From VBAS01 sp963773465 (GTDB lineage Bacteria; Bacteroidota; Bacteroidia; Chitinophagales; Chitinophagaceae), in NCBI GenBank assembly GCA_963773465.1, contig CAVZBF010000004.1:620001-684000 (forward strand): 64,000 bases of DNA. Direction: 5' to 3'. The notes under the pieces are model-generated. The model made no database searches. It had not been told where the DNA came from and saw nothing but the letters and a program-made list of their open reading frames with translations. The translations under genes were made by a program, and so were the position numbers. Below, in pieces: positions 9,126-17,022 of the stretch; the stretch's first letter is position 1; the number at the start of each line of letters is the position of its first letter.

Positions 9126-9133
9126 TACATTTG
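9126..9133 (+). promoter_or_regulatory. -7 box of pdxA
   Basis: TACATTTG matches TAnnTTTG. It lies 15 nt before the ATG at 9149, which argues against any start further upstream. No -33 TTG was seen. Confidence 0.45.
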
Positions 9134-9148
9134 CGATTATATTTTTTT

Positions 9149-10237
9149 ATGCAAACAATGGAAAAGCCCGTAATCGGAATTACCTGTGGTGATATTAATG
9201 GAATAGGAACAGAACTTGTTATAAAAACATTGTCTGACAATCGTATTCTTGAATTTTGTACACCGGTTTTTTTTGGATCAAATAAGCTGATAAATTTTTA
9301 CCGTAAAGCATTAAGTGATCTCAATTTCAACTGGCAGAATATAAGAGAGCTTAATCGCTTAAATCCAAAACAGGTCAATATTGTTAATTGCTGGGAAGAA
9401 GAAGTAATTATCCAGCCAGGTCAATTAAATGACAATGGGGGAAAATATGCAGTTAAGTCGTTGCTTGCAGCAACAGCTTCCTTAAAAAGAAATGAGATCC
9501 ATGGAATGGTAACTGCACCCATTCATAAAAAAAATGTGCAGTCAGCAGAATTTAATTATACCGGGCATACTCCTTTTTTAAAAAACTATTTTGGCGCAAG
9601 TGATGTAGTGATGATCTTATTTGCAAATAATTTTCGTGTCGCACTGCTTACAGAACACATACCGGTGAATGAAGTGGCGGCAAATATTTCAAAAGAATCT
9701 ATCCTGGGAAAATTAAACATCCTGAATGAAAGCCTTAAAAAAGACTTTGGGATCGATAAACCAAAAATTGCAGTATTGGGATTAAATCCTCATGCAGGCG
9801 ATGAAGGGTTGATTGGGAAAGAAGAAGAAACAATTATTAAACCGGCTATTAAAGAAGCAAAACAAAACAATTTAATGGTTACCGGTCCATTTAGCGCCGA
9901 TGGTTTTTTTGCAAGACACTATCATAACCGGTTTGATGCAACGCTTGCCATGTATCATGACCAGGGCTTGATCCCTTTTAAAGCACTTGCTTCAGGGGAG
10001 GGAGTCAATTATACTGCAGGGCTTCCGGTTATAAGAACATCGCCTGATCACGGAACTGCATTTGATATCGCCGGTAAAGGGATAGCTGATGAATCTTCTC
10101 TCCGCACGGCGATCTTTGAGTGTATTGCTATTATTAATAACAGAACCCGGTTTGAGATCAATCATAAAGACCCATTAAAAAAGATGACATCGGTGATCCT
10201 GGCCAACCAGGAGGATGAAAGGATTGATGAAAATTAG
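9149..10237 (+). CDS. pdxA: 4-hydroxythreonine-4-phosphate dehydrogenase
   Basis: PdxA oxidises 4-phosphohydroxy-L-threonine in the DXP-dependent route to pyridoxal phosphate. The 362 aa product starts MQTMEKPVIGITCGDINGIG. Family motifs include the substrate- and metal-binding His in TGHTPFL, the NPHAGDEG motif and YHDQGLIPFKAL with the third metal ligand, followed by TSPDHGTAFDIAGKG. The reading frame is open to 9131, but an upstream -7 box supports the ATG at 9149 (or 9158). No other vitamin B6 genes are in the window. Confidence 0.95.
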   Translation: MQTMEKPVIGITCGDINGIGTELVIKTLSDNRILEFCTPVFFGSNKLINFYRKALSDLNFNWQNIRELNRLNPKQVNIVNCWEEEVIIQPGQLNDNGGKYAVKSLLAATASLKRNEIHGMVTAPIHKKNVQSAEFNYTGHTPFLKNYFGASDVVMILFANNFRVALLTEHIPVNEVAANISKESILGKLNILNESLKKDFGIDKPKIAVLGLNPHAGDEGLIGKEEETIIKPAIKEAKQNNLMVTGPFSADGFFARHYHNRFDATLAMYHDQGLIPFKALASGEGVNYTAGLPVIRTSPDHGTAFDIAGKGIADESSLRTAIFECIAIINNRTRFEINHKDPLKKMTSVILANQEDERIDEN

Positions 10238-10362
10238 TTTTTCCGGGAGTCAATCATCAACTACGTTACAATTGCTTATTACTTTTTACGGGCTATTATA
10301 TACCTGTGAAAGCTCATTTCTTACCCGCTCAAAGTATTTATTCAAATAATTTATTTTGGAGA

Positions 10363-10393
10363 TTGCAAAAATAAAATGTGGATATTACTTTAG
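10363..10393 (+). promoter_or_regulatory. Promoter of paralog 1 with leader
   Basis: TTG at 10363-10365, a 20-nt spacer and TACTTTAG at 10386-10393. The layout and the sequence GGATATTACTTT recur before paralog 2. It predicts a 5' leader of nearly 200 nt. Confidence 0.65.
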
Positions 10394-10416
10394 TATCATT
10401 AGAATAATCTAATCTT

Positions 10417-10551
10417 ATGAATCACCACCACTGCTTTACACATCGAGCCACGATAGAATTTTTCCATGTAATAAGATCAGCGGGAATTTGTCAATGTGAT
10501 GGTGATCCTTCTCTTCGGCAATTGATTCATTATACTAATTCATACAATTAA
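10417..10551 (+). CDS. Short leader ORF upstream of paralog 1
   Basis: A 44-codon ORF that starts MNHHHCFT and lies between the promoter and the paralog 1 start, 38 nt before it. The start matches the leader ORF before paralog 2 (MNNHNCFT), with the Cys at codon 6 in both. The downstream part loses frame similarity to the second leader although ATTTTTCCA is shared, so either the peptide is short and only the beginning matters, or this copy has an indel. Translation is not proven. It may instead be a conserved RNA leader. Confidence 0.4.
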   Translation: MNHHHCFTHRATIEFFHVIRSAGICQCDGDPSLRQLIHYTNSYN

Positions 10552-10589
10552 ACTATATCTCATACTTTAATCAATTAAACCAAATTCAA

Positions 10590-11123
10590 ATGAAACACCT
10601 TTTCAAAATGACTCTTGTTGTTGCAGTAATTGCAGCTTGTTATTTTATGCTTTCAGCTTTTATTGTAAAGAAAAAAGTAAAACCAAATGCAGTGGATGCT
10701 TACCAGATCGTCCTCGTTACTAAAAATAATATTGGCTCCGACACTGAATGGACATGGTCAGTTACAAATCCAAATCCCGGTAATGGCACGAATGGTACAT
10801 TACGTGATGTTAGCCATTGGGATGTTGCGTTGCCTGCTGAGGCGGAAGCAGCTTTAGTGTCTGCTGAATATAGTTTTGATGGAGCTAATTGGCACAGCTC
10901 ATCAATCGTCGTTGAACGCGACTTCAGCATTAAGCTATGTACACTTGTAGATGTTCTAAAGTTTGATGCCGGAACTACTGGTAATGCACCAACTTATTAT
11001 AGATGTGTTTTTGATGCGGATTTTACATTAAATCCATTTGCCACTTCATGGATCAAAAATGGTGGCGGACAGCAGGGTTGTAACTTTTATTATTATACCG
11101 GCATGGGGATGAGACTTGATTAA
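10590..11123 (+). CDS. Secreted array protein, paralog 1
   Basis: Unrecognised secreted protein of 177 aa and first of four tandem paralogs. A signal peptide (MKHLFKMTLVVAVIAACYFMLSAF) is followed by a Lys-rich stretch and VDAYQIVLVTK. The family core is WTWSVTNPNPGNG, GTLRDVSHW, AEAALVSAEYS and VERD, then a Cys in KLCT, DVLKFDAGT, PTYYR and a second invariant Cys in QQGCNFYYY. The two invariant Cys probably form a disulfide. Beta-rich sequence and the Gly/Asn loop suggest a beta-sandwich, perhaps with calcium binding. This copy has an extra Cys at YYRC. It has its own promoter, leader and terminator. Confidence 0.85.
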   Translation: MKHLFKMTLVVAVIAACYFMLSAFIVKKKVKPNAVDAYQIVLVTKNNIGSDTEWTWSVTNPNPGNGTNGTLRDVSHWDVALPAEAEAALVSAEYSFDGANWHSSSIVVERDFSIKLCTLVDVLKFDAGTTGNAPTYYRCVFDADFTLNPFATSWIKNGGGQQGCNFYYYTGMGMRLD

Positions 11124-11142
11124 TTCCTATTGAACATCATTG

Positions 11143-11168
11143 ATAAAGAGGCCTATAGGCCTCTTTAT
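11143..11168 (+). terminator. Terminator after paralog 1
   Basis: Palindrome ATAAAGAGGCC-TATA-GGCCTCTTTAT, an 11-bp stem followed by T-rich sequence. Confidence 0.85.
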
Positions 11169-11267
11169 TATTAAAATGAAGTTCCATAAAAAAAAGGGAA
11201 GCAGACCGCTACGTAGTTTTACGATAAACCCTGGTTTAATTTTTGAGCAAAAAAAGAATTAAAAACA

Positions 11268-11298
11268 TTGGAAAACCGGGATGAGGATATTACTTTTA
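11268..11298 (+). promoter_or_regulatory. Promoter of paralog 2 with leader
   Basis: TTG at 11268-11270, a 20-nt spacer and TACTTTTA at 11291-11298. It is the same arrangement as before paralog 1, including the shared GGATATTACTTTT context. Confidence 0.65.
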
Positions 11299-11327
11299 GA
11301 GCCGATTAGTAGAAACCCTTATATTTT

Positions 11328-11468
11328 ATGAATAACCATAACTGCTTTACCAGCCAGTCTGGACTTATTATCAACGCTTACGGCTCTTCCCGTCTGCACA
11401 TTTTTCCACAGGTAATTCTTATGGTGAAGTTTTCAACAGAAACAATAAGTTTTCTTCAAATCTGTTAA
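11328..11468 (+). CDS. Short leader ORF upstream of paralog 2
   Basis: A 46-codon ORF beginning MNNHNCFT and containing SSRLHIFPQ. It ends 48 nt before the paralog 2 start and lies just downstream of the promoter. The N-terminal pattern M-N-x-H-x-C-F-T is shared with the leader ORF before paralog 1. A role as a regulatory leader peptide is inferred from position and the conserved beginning only. Confidence 0.42.
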   Translation: MNNHNCFTSQSGLIINAYGSSRLHIFPQVILMVKFSTETISFLQIC

Positions 11469-11516
11469 TAGCAACTCTAAATATCCTTTTAATCATCATT
11501 TTAAACCAAAAAAACA

Positions 11517-12050
11517 ATGAAACACCTTTTCAAGACAGCTATCGTGGTGGCAGTTATCACTGCATCTTTTGTATCTCTTTCAGCTTTTATTTCTAACAAA
11601 AAAGCAGAAGTATCTTCAGTTAACGCTTACCAAATAGTTTTAGTTACCAAAAATACCGTTGGTACTGATACTGAATGGACATGGTCGCTTACCAATCCTA
11701 ATCCGGGTAATGGTAACAATGGTACATTACAGGATGTAAGCCATTGGAGTGTTCCTTTGAATCCTGATGCTGAAGCAGCTTTAATTTCTGCACAAACCAG
11801 TACTGATGGTGTCACCTGGCAATCAGTGTCTACTGTAGTTGAACGCGATCCTAGTATCAAATTTTGCACTGGTGAAGATGTGCTTAAGTATGATGCAGGA
11901 ACTTCAGGCTCTGCAACAAGATATTACAGAGCAACTTTCAGTGCTGATTTTGTAGTTAATCCTTATTCCACTTCATGGATTAAGAACGGCGGCGGTCAGC
12001 AAGGTTGTAATTTTTATTATTTCTCTGGTATGGGTACAAGACTTGACTAA
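11517..12050 (+). CDS. Secreted array protein, paralog 2
   Basis: Second of four tandem secreted paralogs, 177 aa, closest to paralog 1. The signal peptide is MKHLFKTAIVVAVITASFVSLSAF. Family motifs are all present: WTWSLTNPNPGNG, GTLQDVSHW, AEAALISA, VERDPSIKFCT, DVLKYDAGTSGS, TSWIKNGGGQQGCN and a terminal GMGTRLD. It has the two invariant Cys and no others in the mature part. No T9SS sorting domain is present, so the likely location is the periplasm or outer surface. Function unknown. Confidence 0.85.
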   Translation: MKHLFKTAIVVAVITASFVSLSAFISNKKAEVSSVNAYQIVLVTKNTVGTDTEWTWSLTNPNPGNGNNGTLQDVSHWSVPLNPDAEAALISAQTSTDGVTWQSVSTVVERDPSIKFCTGEDVLKYDAGTSGSATRYYRATFSADFVVNPYSTSWIKNGGGQQGCNFYYFSGMGTRLD

Positions 12051-12074
12051 TACCCGGAAGCAATTAATAAAAAA

Positions 12075-12107
12075 GGGTCCCGTCTCGCCAGGCGGGGCTT
12101 TTTTATT
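12075..12107 (+). terminator. Terminator after paralog 2
   Basis: GC-rich hairpin CCCGTCT-CGCC-AGGCGGG followed by CTTTTTT, 25 nt after the stop codon. Confidence 0.75.
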
Positions 12108-12201
12108 TCCCGCCATTGAGAAAAACATCCGTGAATTTATCAGTGTCATTTACGTATTGTTCATAAAACAATTACGAAGTGTATTCACATCGATAAAAAG
12201 T

Positions 12202-12261
12202 ATGAAATTCAATGACTGCTATATACTTTTACTTCGCAGCAGAAAATCTATTACCCTATAA
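12202..12261 (+). CDS. Short leader ORF upstream of paralog 3
   Basis: A 19-codon ORF starting MKFNDCYI that ends 13 nt before the paralog 3 start. Cys falls at codon 6, as in the leader ORFs of paralogs 1 and 2, and the nucleotides around it (ACTGCT) agree. It is too short for coding statistics, and the case rests on position and the shared Cys codon. A possible -7 box, TACTTTTA, overlaps its beginning, which would argue against it being a leader. Confidence 0.3.
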   Translation: MKFNDCYILLLRSRKSITL

Positions 12262-12274
12262 AAAAACAATAACT

Positions 12275-12823
12275 ATGAAACCTCTTTACAAATCTTTTTT
12301 CTCTATTGCAGCAATTGCCGCATTCAGCATTTCACTTTTTTCATTTAACACAGAAGTAAAAAAACCAACCGCTACTTCGTATACAATTACGCTGTTAGGT
12401 ATTGAAAAAGTTGGTGCCAATGATGTATGGACCTGGACATTAACCAACACAAATCCCGGCAATGGCTCCAATGGAACATTGCAGAATGTGAGCCATTGGT
12501 CTTTGCCGTTATGTCCTGCTGCTGAAGCTGCACTTGTTTCAGCTGAATATAGCTATGATGGTATTAACTGGCATTCATCATCGATTCAAATTGAACGTGA
12601 TCCTTCTATCAGGCTTTGCACAAGAGAAGATGTGTTGAAATTTGATGCAGGAACTTCAGGCTCTTCACCTACATATTACCGTGCTACTTTCAACCGGGTA
12701 TTTTCAGTTGATGCATGGGCACAGTCTTATATCAAAACGGGGGGTGGCCTGCAGGGTTGTAATATGTATACATATACCGGAGTAGGATGTACTGAAATTA
12801 TCAGTGGCACAAGAAATGACTAA
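12275..12823 (+). CDS. Secreted array protein, paralog 3
   Basis: Third tandem paralog, 182 aa from MKPLYKSFF. A longer in-frame extension to 12212 lacks signal-peptide character and is rejected. The signal peptide is followed by the family motifs WTWTLTNTNPGNG, GTLQNVSHWSLPLC, AEAALVSAEYS, ERDPSIRLCT, DVLKFDAGTSGS, PTYYRATF and LQGCN. It differs from its siblings by extra cysteines (PLC and a C-terminal VGC) and a longer tail ending GTRND, so it is the most divergent member. Confidence 0.83.
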   Translation: MKPLYKSFFSIAAIAAFSISLFSFNTEVKKPTATSYTITLLGIEKVGANDVWTWTLTNTNPGNGSNGTLQNVSHWSLPLCPAAEAALVSAEYSYDGINWHSSSIQIERDPSIRLCTREDVLKFDAGTSGSSPTYYRATFNRVFSVDAWAQSYIKTGGGLQGCNMYTYTGVGCTEIISGTRND

Positions 12824-12853
12824 ATCCAATTACTAATACATTGTTTTCTTTTT

Positions 12854-12883
12854 AAGAAAGGTTACCAGTTGGTAACCTTTCTT
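12854..12883 (+). terminator. Terminator after paralog 3
   Basis: Perfect 13-bp stem (AAGAAAGGTTACC pairs with GGTAACCTTTCTT), loop AGTT, then ATTTTTATT. Confidence 0.88.
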
Positions 12884-13308
12884 ATTTTTATTAACTACAC
12901 ACGGCTTCTTTTTTATTCCCTTTTATTTTTCTTCAATTTTTTTCTTTCATAATAATCGTACAATTAGATATTGCTGTCGTAATTTTTCCCGTTTCCGTTT
13001 AAGTATGTTTAGAAAAAAAGTAGAATTACTACGCATAAAAAAACTCATATGTACTAAGAAAATTTTCTAAGAAAAGTTATGAGATTTAAAAAGTGGATTA
13101 TACATTTACATCCGCAACGTTAATCCGATACCCGAGTGAGTCCCATCAAAAAACTTTCTCGGTCTGTTATCAAAAAAGATTTTTTCAGTAAGTACGCACC
13201 TTCGGATGAATGGGCTTATGCCCGGACTTTGCAAAAAATAAAAAGTAACAGCTTAATTAATCCATACTATTATTATTTAAAAATTAATCACCCTTAAAAA
13301 AGAAAACA
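12884..13308 (+). promoter_or_regulatory. Long intergenic leader before paralog 4
   Basis: A gene-free stretch of about 425 nt. A weak -7-like box TACATTTA lies near 13106-13113, which would give a leader of roughly 190 nt, similar in length to those of paralogs 1 and 2. Short ORFs exist (for example one starting MFRKKVELL near 13003) but none shows the M-N-x-H-x-C start. No repeat or RNA gene was recognised. Confidence 0.35.
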
Positions 13309-13836
13309 ATGAAACATTTTTTCAAATTAACAATCCTTGCTTCAGTTGCTACGGCTTTGATCTTTGGACTTTCTGCATTTAAAGCTTCTAAAAAATCAGC
13401 AAGTGTAGATGCATATTCAATTCAATTAGCATGCAAAACAATGGAATCTGGTAATGAACAATGGACATGGGTTCTTACCAATCCTAACCCAGGAAATGGT
13501 CTTGATGGTACGCTGCAAAACGTCAGCCATTTTGATATTGTGTTGAGTGCTGATGCTGAAGCGGCTTTAGTATCTGCAGAATACAGTTTTGATGGAATTA
13601 ATTGGGTTAGTTTACCAATTGAAGTAGAACGTGACCCCGCTATCAGAGCTTGTACAAATACGGATGTATTAAAATTTAATGCTGGTACTACAGGTTCAGC
13701 GCCTACTTATTACAGGGCTGCATTCAGTCAGCAATTTGAAAGTAATCCGTATAGCACTTCATGGATCAAAAGTGGCAACAGAACTGGTTGTAATATGTAT
13801 TACTTCTCAGGCGTAGGTGGTCCTAAACTTGACTAA
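13309..13836 (+). CDS. Secreted array protein, paralog 4
   Basis: Fourth tandem paralog, 175 aa, signal peptide MKHFFKLTILASVATALIFGLSAF. The core is WTWVLTNPNPGNG, GTLQNVSHFDI, AEAALVSAEYSFDGINW, VERDPAIRACT, DVLKFNAGTTGS, PTYYRAAF, TSWIKSG and TGCNMYYFSGVG. The NGGGQQGCN loop of paralogs 1 and 2 is shortened to SGNRTGCN here. Both invariant Cys remain. It directly precedes the large T9SS protein gene. Confidence 0.84.
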   Translation: MKHFFKLTILASVATALIFGLSAFKASKKSASVDAYSIQLACKTMESGNEQWTWVLTNPNPGNGLDGTLQNVSHFDIVLSADAEAALVSAEYSFDGINWVSLPIEVERDPAIRACTNTDVLKFNAGTTGSAPTYYRAAFSQQFESNPYSTSWIKSGNRTGCNMYYFSGVGGPKLD

Positions 13837-13856
13837 TTAATCGAATTAATTTTAAT

Positions 13857-13890
13857 AAAAAAGAGGCTGCTTACAAGCAGCCTTTTTTTA
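13857..13890 (+). terminator. Terminator after paralog 4
   Basis: GGCTGCTT pairs with AAGCAGCC (13865-13882), flanked by an A-run upstream and seven T downstream. Confidence 0.88.
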
Positions 13891-14107
13891 TTAAATGAAA
13901 TAGTAATTGTTTTCTTAAACCACTGTGTATAATCACTAATAGCAAATCATCGATAAAAGAGTTTCTACGCTGTGATAATACGATGGATCTTTTTTTCACT
14001 GCGAAAAGAATAATATTTGCTTCAAAAAAAAGTTTATATCATTATCGTTTCTAAGTGTTTTTGATTATTTTGTTGTCTCGTATCCTTTGAAAAAATCTAT
14101 CCGTTCA

Positions 14108-16810
14108 ATGAAACCAATTTTACACTACTTATCTATTTCCTTTAGATTTTATTTTTATAGAAGGACAGTAACATTATTGATTTTGTTCTTTTCTGTTTGC
14201 AGCATGAGTGTATCCGCACAGTGTGCAGGTGGTTATACAAGAGATACAATCAACTGGGACAATCTCGACTTTTTACATAAATCCGGATTTACGTATGGCG
14301 GCACTAATCCACAAACAGGTTTGCCATTTGTAACTGCGGCAATGGTCCAAACCCAATACGTTACACTCTCACAGAATTTAGTAACATTTACAACTTCTTC
14401 AACATTTCCAAGTGGCACTCATATTCCCACACCTTCACCAAATACATTTTGGGCCGATGTGGATATGCAAAGCACAGCTTCTGAAGCGAGTTCTTTTGGT
14501 AAAGGTGAGGAGTTAAAACTTTTTGCACCTGCGTCTCCAAACAAGGACTCTATTGAATTTACTTTTGCAAGTGCGGTAAAAGATGTGAAGTTCTCAGTTT
14601 ATGATATCGACTTTAACCAGTTGATCACAGTTAAAGCCTGGAATGGCGTAACTACATTAACGGTAACGGTTACAAAAATCAGCGGAACTCATTTAACTAT
14701 TACTACAGGAAATCCGGGTTTAGCTCAGGCTTCATCTACTGTATATGCAAATTCTTCTACTGATGCGATTGCAAACTTTCTTATCTCTGGTGATGTAACG
14801 AAAGTAAGAATAATCGCCTCCGGTACTTCAATCAAAACAAGTGGTGGTGGTTCCTCAACATGGGAAGATGGCGGATTTTTTGTATCTGATATTTCAGCTT
14901 GTTTTGCTAATCCTTCTTACCCTACTAATTATTACAATACCTACACCCAGCCATTTACCAATCAACCCGCATATTTTCTTGCAAATCCTCAGAATTTAAC
15001 TGTCTATATGGTCAATGCGAGCACTGGAGTGGCTGATCTTGTTTTCACTGATCCTGGTGTTGGAGGAAATAAAATGAATTCATTAGCATATGATCCGGTA
15101 AATCACTGGTTGTATTATATTATGGATAATCAACCAACAGTTTTAACCACGCCTATTAATCGAAAGTTAAAAAAATATGATTTTACTACTAATACAATTT
15201 CTGATGTAATTCCAGATCTTTATACCTATGGTATTCCAACTTTCATTCAGGGCATAGAGTTTGGCGGTGCGGCCTTTTACGATGGTGCCCTGTACCTCGG
15301 TGTGGAAGAATCGGATGGTGTTGGAAATTCTACCGGCGCAGAGTCGGTAGTTTGGAAAATTGACTTTGATGCTTCAGGAAATGAAACAACATATTCCCAG
15401 GTGTTTGCTCAAAAAGGCGACAATGGTAGTGCCTCAAGAGTTCACGATTGGGGTGATTTGGTTCTAAAAGATGGAATGATCATTAGCCATGGCACCAACG
15501 GAACTTCTAATCAATGGGTTCACTATAATTTACAAACAGGTTCGGCTACTACTTATAGCGGCGATGCAACAACTGCCGGACAATTGGCGCAAATCTATAA
15601 TGGTAATGTTTATAGAATAAAGAACGATGTTTCCTTGTATAACAACAACGGAACCATTACAGGAGCAACACCGATAACTGTTACTTCCTGTTCTCCGGCA
15701 TGGGTTAATAATGCGGGTGATGCATCCGATCCATTTAAACCAAAATGTGATTTTGGTGATGCACCGGTTTCTTATGATCCTGCAGCATTAACAGTAGCTG
15801 CAAACCAAAAAACATGTAATTATACAACCTTGCGTATAGGTTCTTTATGGGGAGATGAATGGAGTAAGAATACTTCAACAACCGATGCATCAGGAGATAC
15901 TGACGAAGATGGAATTGCTACAGTTAGTGTGATGGTCTCTGATGGTGTTGCTTATAATCATGTACAGGATGTAACGGTCTTGAATAATACTGGAGCTGCT
16001 GTCTATTTAGCCGGCTGGCTCGATTATGATGCCGATGGAGTTTTTGAAGCTTCCGAAGGTGTAGTGGTTACAGTTCCCAGCAGTGGATCGGCTCAAACGA
16101 TCACCCTTGCATGGACGGGGATTACGGTGGCTATCGGAACGCCCAACAGTTTTTTAAGAGTCAGGTTATATTCAGGAGTACTTACCACCAGCAACGCAAC
16201 CGGTTGGTTCGCTGATGGTGAAACAGAAGACTACCCGGTTATTTCCCAGGCTATGCCGCTTACCATAAAGTTGCATGATTTCAGTGCCACACTTACAAGA
16301 GATAAAAATGTATTATTAAATTGGACAGCGTATACCGATAACGATGCTTTTGGATTTGAAATCGAAAGAAGCAAAGATCAAAACGTTTGGGAAAAAATAG
16401 GGATAGTTAATGTAAACACTTCGACTTTTACAGCCGACTACAGTTTCCTTGATCAGCAACCGGTTGAAGGCAGATCTTATTACCGCTTAAAGATGATCGA
16501 AAAATCCGGCTCATCAAGATACAGCGGTACGAAAACTATACAAATCGATCATCTTATCACCAATCTCAGGATTTCCCCAAACCCTGTAAGGAATGATGTA
16601 ATGATCTCATTTAACTCCGCAGCGAATCAACAGGCAACATTAATTGTAAGATCGCTTTCGGGCAACGTGATGTTCAAAAGACCAATGACGCTGAATACCG
16701 GTGATAACCGTGCACAGTTTTCAATGAACAGATTAAGCAATGGGTTATACATTGTTGAGCTGGTGACAAATGAAAAAACATTCATCAATAAATTAACTGT
16801 GTCACATTAA
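14108..16810 (+). CDS. Large T9SS-exported protein with GEVED domain
   Basis: Protein of 900 aa. The ATG at 14108 is chosen over a TTG seven codons upstream. A long basic-hydrophobic signal region ends near SVSAQ. An N-terminal beta-rich domain contains DVKFSVYDIDFN. Next is a repeat-like middle (NSLAYDPVNHWLYYI) resembling propeller-type DUF6923 regions. A GEVED domain follows (CDFGDAPVSYDP to ADGETEDYPV), with the Asp-rich WLDYDADGVFEASEG. Then come a fibronectin-like segment (NVLLNWTAYTDNDAFGFEIE) and a type A sorting domain (ISPNPVRNDV to the C-terminus). Probably a cell-surface or released adhesin-type protein. Confidence 0.85.
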   Translation: MKPILHYLSISFRFYFYRRTVTLLILFFSVCSMSVSAQCAGGYTRDTINWDNLDFLHKSGFTYGGTNPQTGLPFVTAAMVQTQYVTLSQNLVTFTTSSTFPSGTHIPTPSPNTFWADVDMQSTASEASSFGKGEELKLFAPASPNKDSIEFTFASAVKDVKFSVYDIDFNQLITVKAWNGVTTLTVTVTKISGTHLTITTGNPGLAQASSTVYANSSTDAIANFLISGDVTKVRIIASGTSIKTSGGGSSTWEDGGFFVSDISACFANPSYPTNYYNTYTQPFTNQPAYFLANPQNLTVYMVNASTGVADLVFTDPGVGGNKMNSLAYDPVNHWLYYIMDNQPTVLTTPINRKLKKYDFTTNTISDVIPDLYTYGIPTFIQGIEFGGAAFYDGALYLGVEESDGVGNSTGAESVVWKIDFDASGNETTYSQVFAQKGDNGSASRVHDWGDLVLKDGMIISHGTNGTSNQWVHYNLQTGSATTYSGDATTAGQLAQIYNGNVYRIKNDVSLYNNNGTITGATPITVTSCSPAWVNNAGDASDPFKPKCDFGDAPVSYDPAALTVAANQKTCNYTTLRIGSLWGDEWSKNTSTTDASGDTDEDGIATVSVMVSDGVAYNHVQDVTVLNNTGAAVYLAGWLDYDADGVFEASEGVVVTVPSSGSAQTITLAWTGITVAIGTPNSFLRVRLYSGVLTTSNATGWFADGETEDYPVISQAMPLTIKLHDFSATLTRDKNVLLNWTAYTDNDAFGFEIERSKDQNVWEKIGIVNVNTSTFTADYSFLDQQPVEGRSYYRLKMIEKSGSSRYSGTKTIQIDHLITNLRISPNPVRNDVMISFNSAANQQATLIVRSLSGNVMFKRPMTLNTGDNRAQFSMNRLSNGLYIVELVTNEKTFINKLTVSH

Positions 16811-16840
16811 TTCAATATAAAAACAGAACGTCTTGCAAGG

Positions 16841-16867
16841 GGTCAATCGTTTGATTGACCTTTTTTT
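16841..16867 (+). terminator. Terminator after the GEVED protein gene
   Basis: GGTCAATC-GTTT-GATTGACC, a perfect 8-bp stem, followed by seven T. Confidence 0.9.
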
Positions 16868-16950
16868 ATACCGGTAAAAGTCCATACACTTGTGAGCATT
16901 TGATTCCGGTCACCTTATTAGTAAAAAATAGGTAGTTATTTCATTAATTA

Positions 16951-16987
16951 TTACTTTGCTATTGTGATGCAGCGGAACTGCGTATAA
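16951..16987 (+). promoter_or_regulatory. Possible -7 box and tiny ORF before the M14 peptidase
   Basis: TTACTTTG at 16951-16958 resembles the -7 box, with one mismatch. Eight bases later a six-codon ORF, MQRNCV, runs from 16967 to 16987. It has a Cys early in the peptide, as in the leaders of the upstream array, but is far shorter. Weak evidence. Confidence 0.25.
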
Positions 16988-17022
16988 AAAAAATCTCTTA
17001 CCATACTTAAAAGCCACTGTTT

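Noticed and set aside
12043..12261. 72-codon ORF overlapping the end of paralog 2.
   Set aside because: It spans the paralog 2 terminator hairpin and has no signal peptide. The short ORF at 12202 in another frame is the only leader candidate there.
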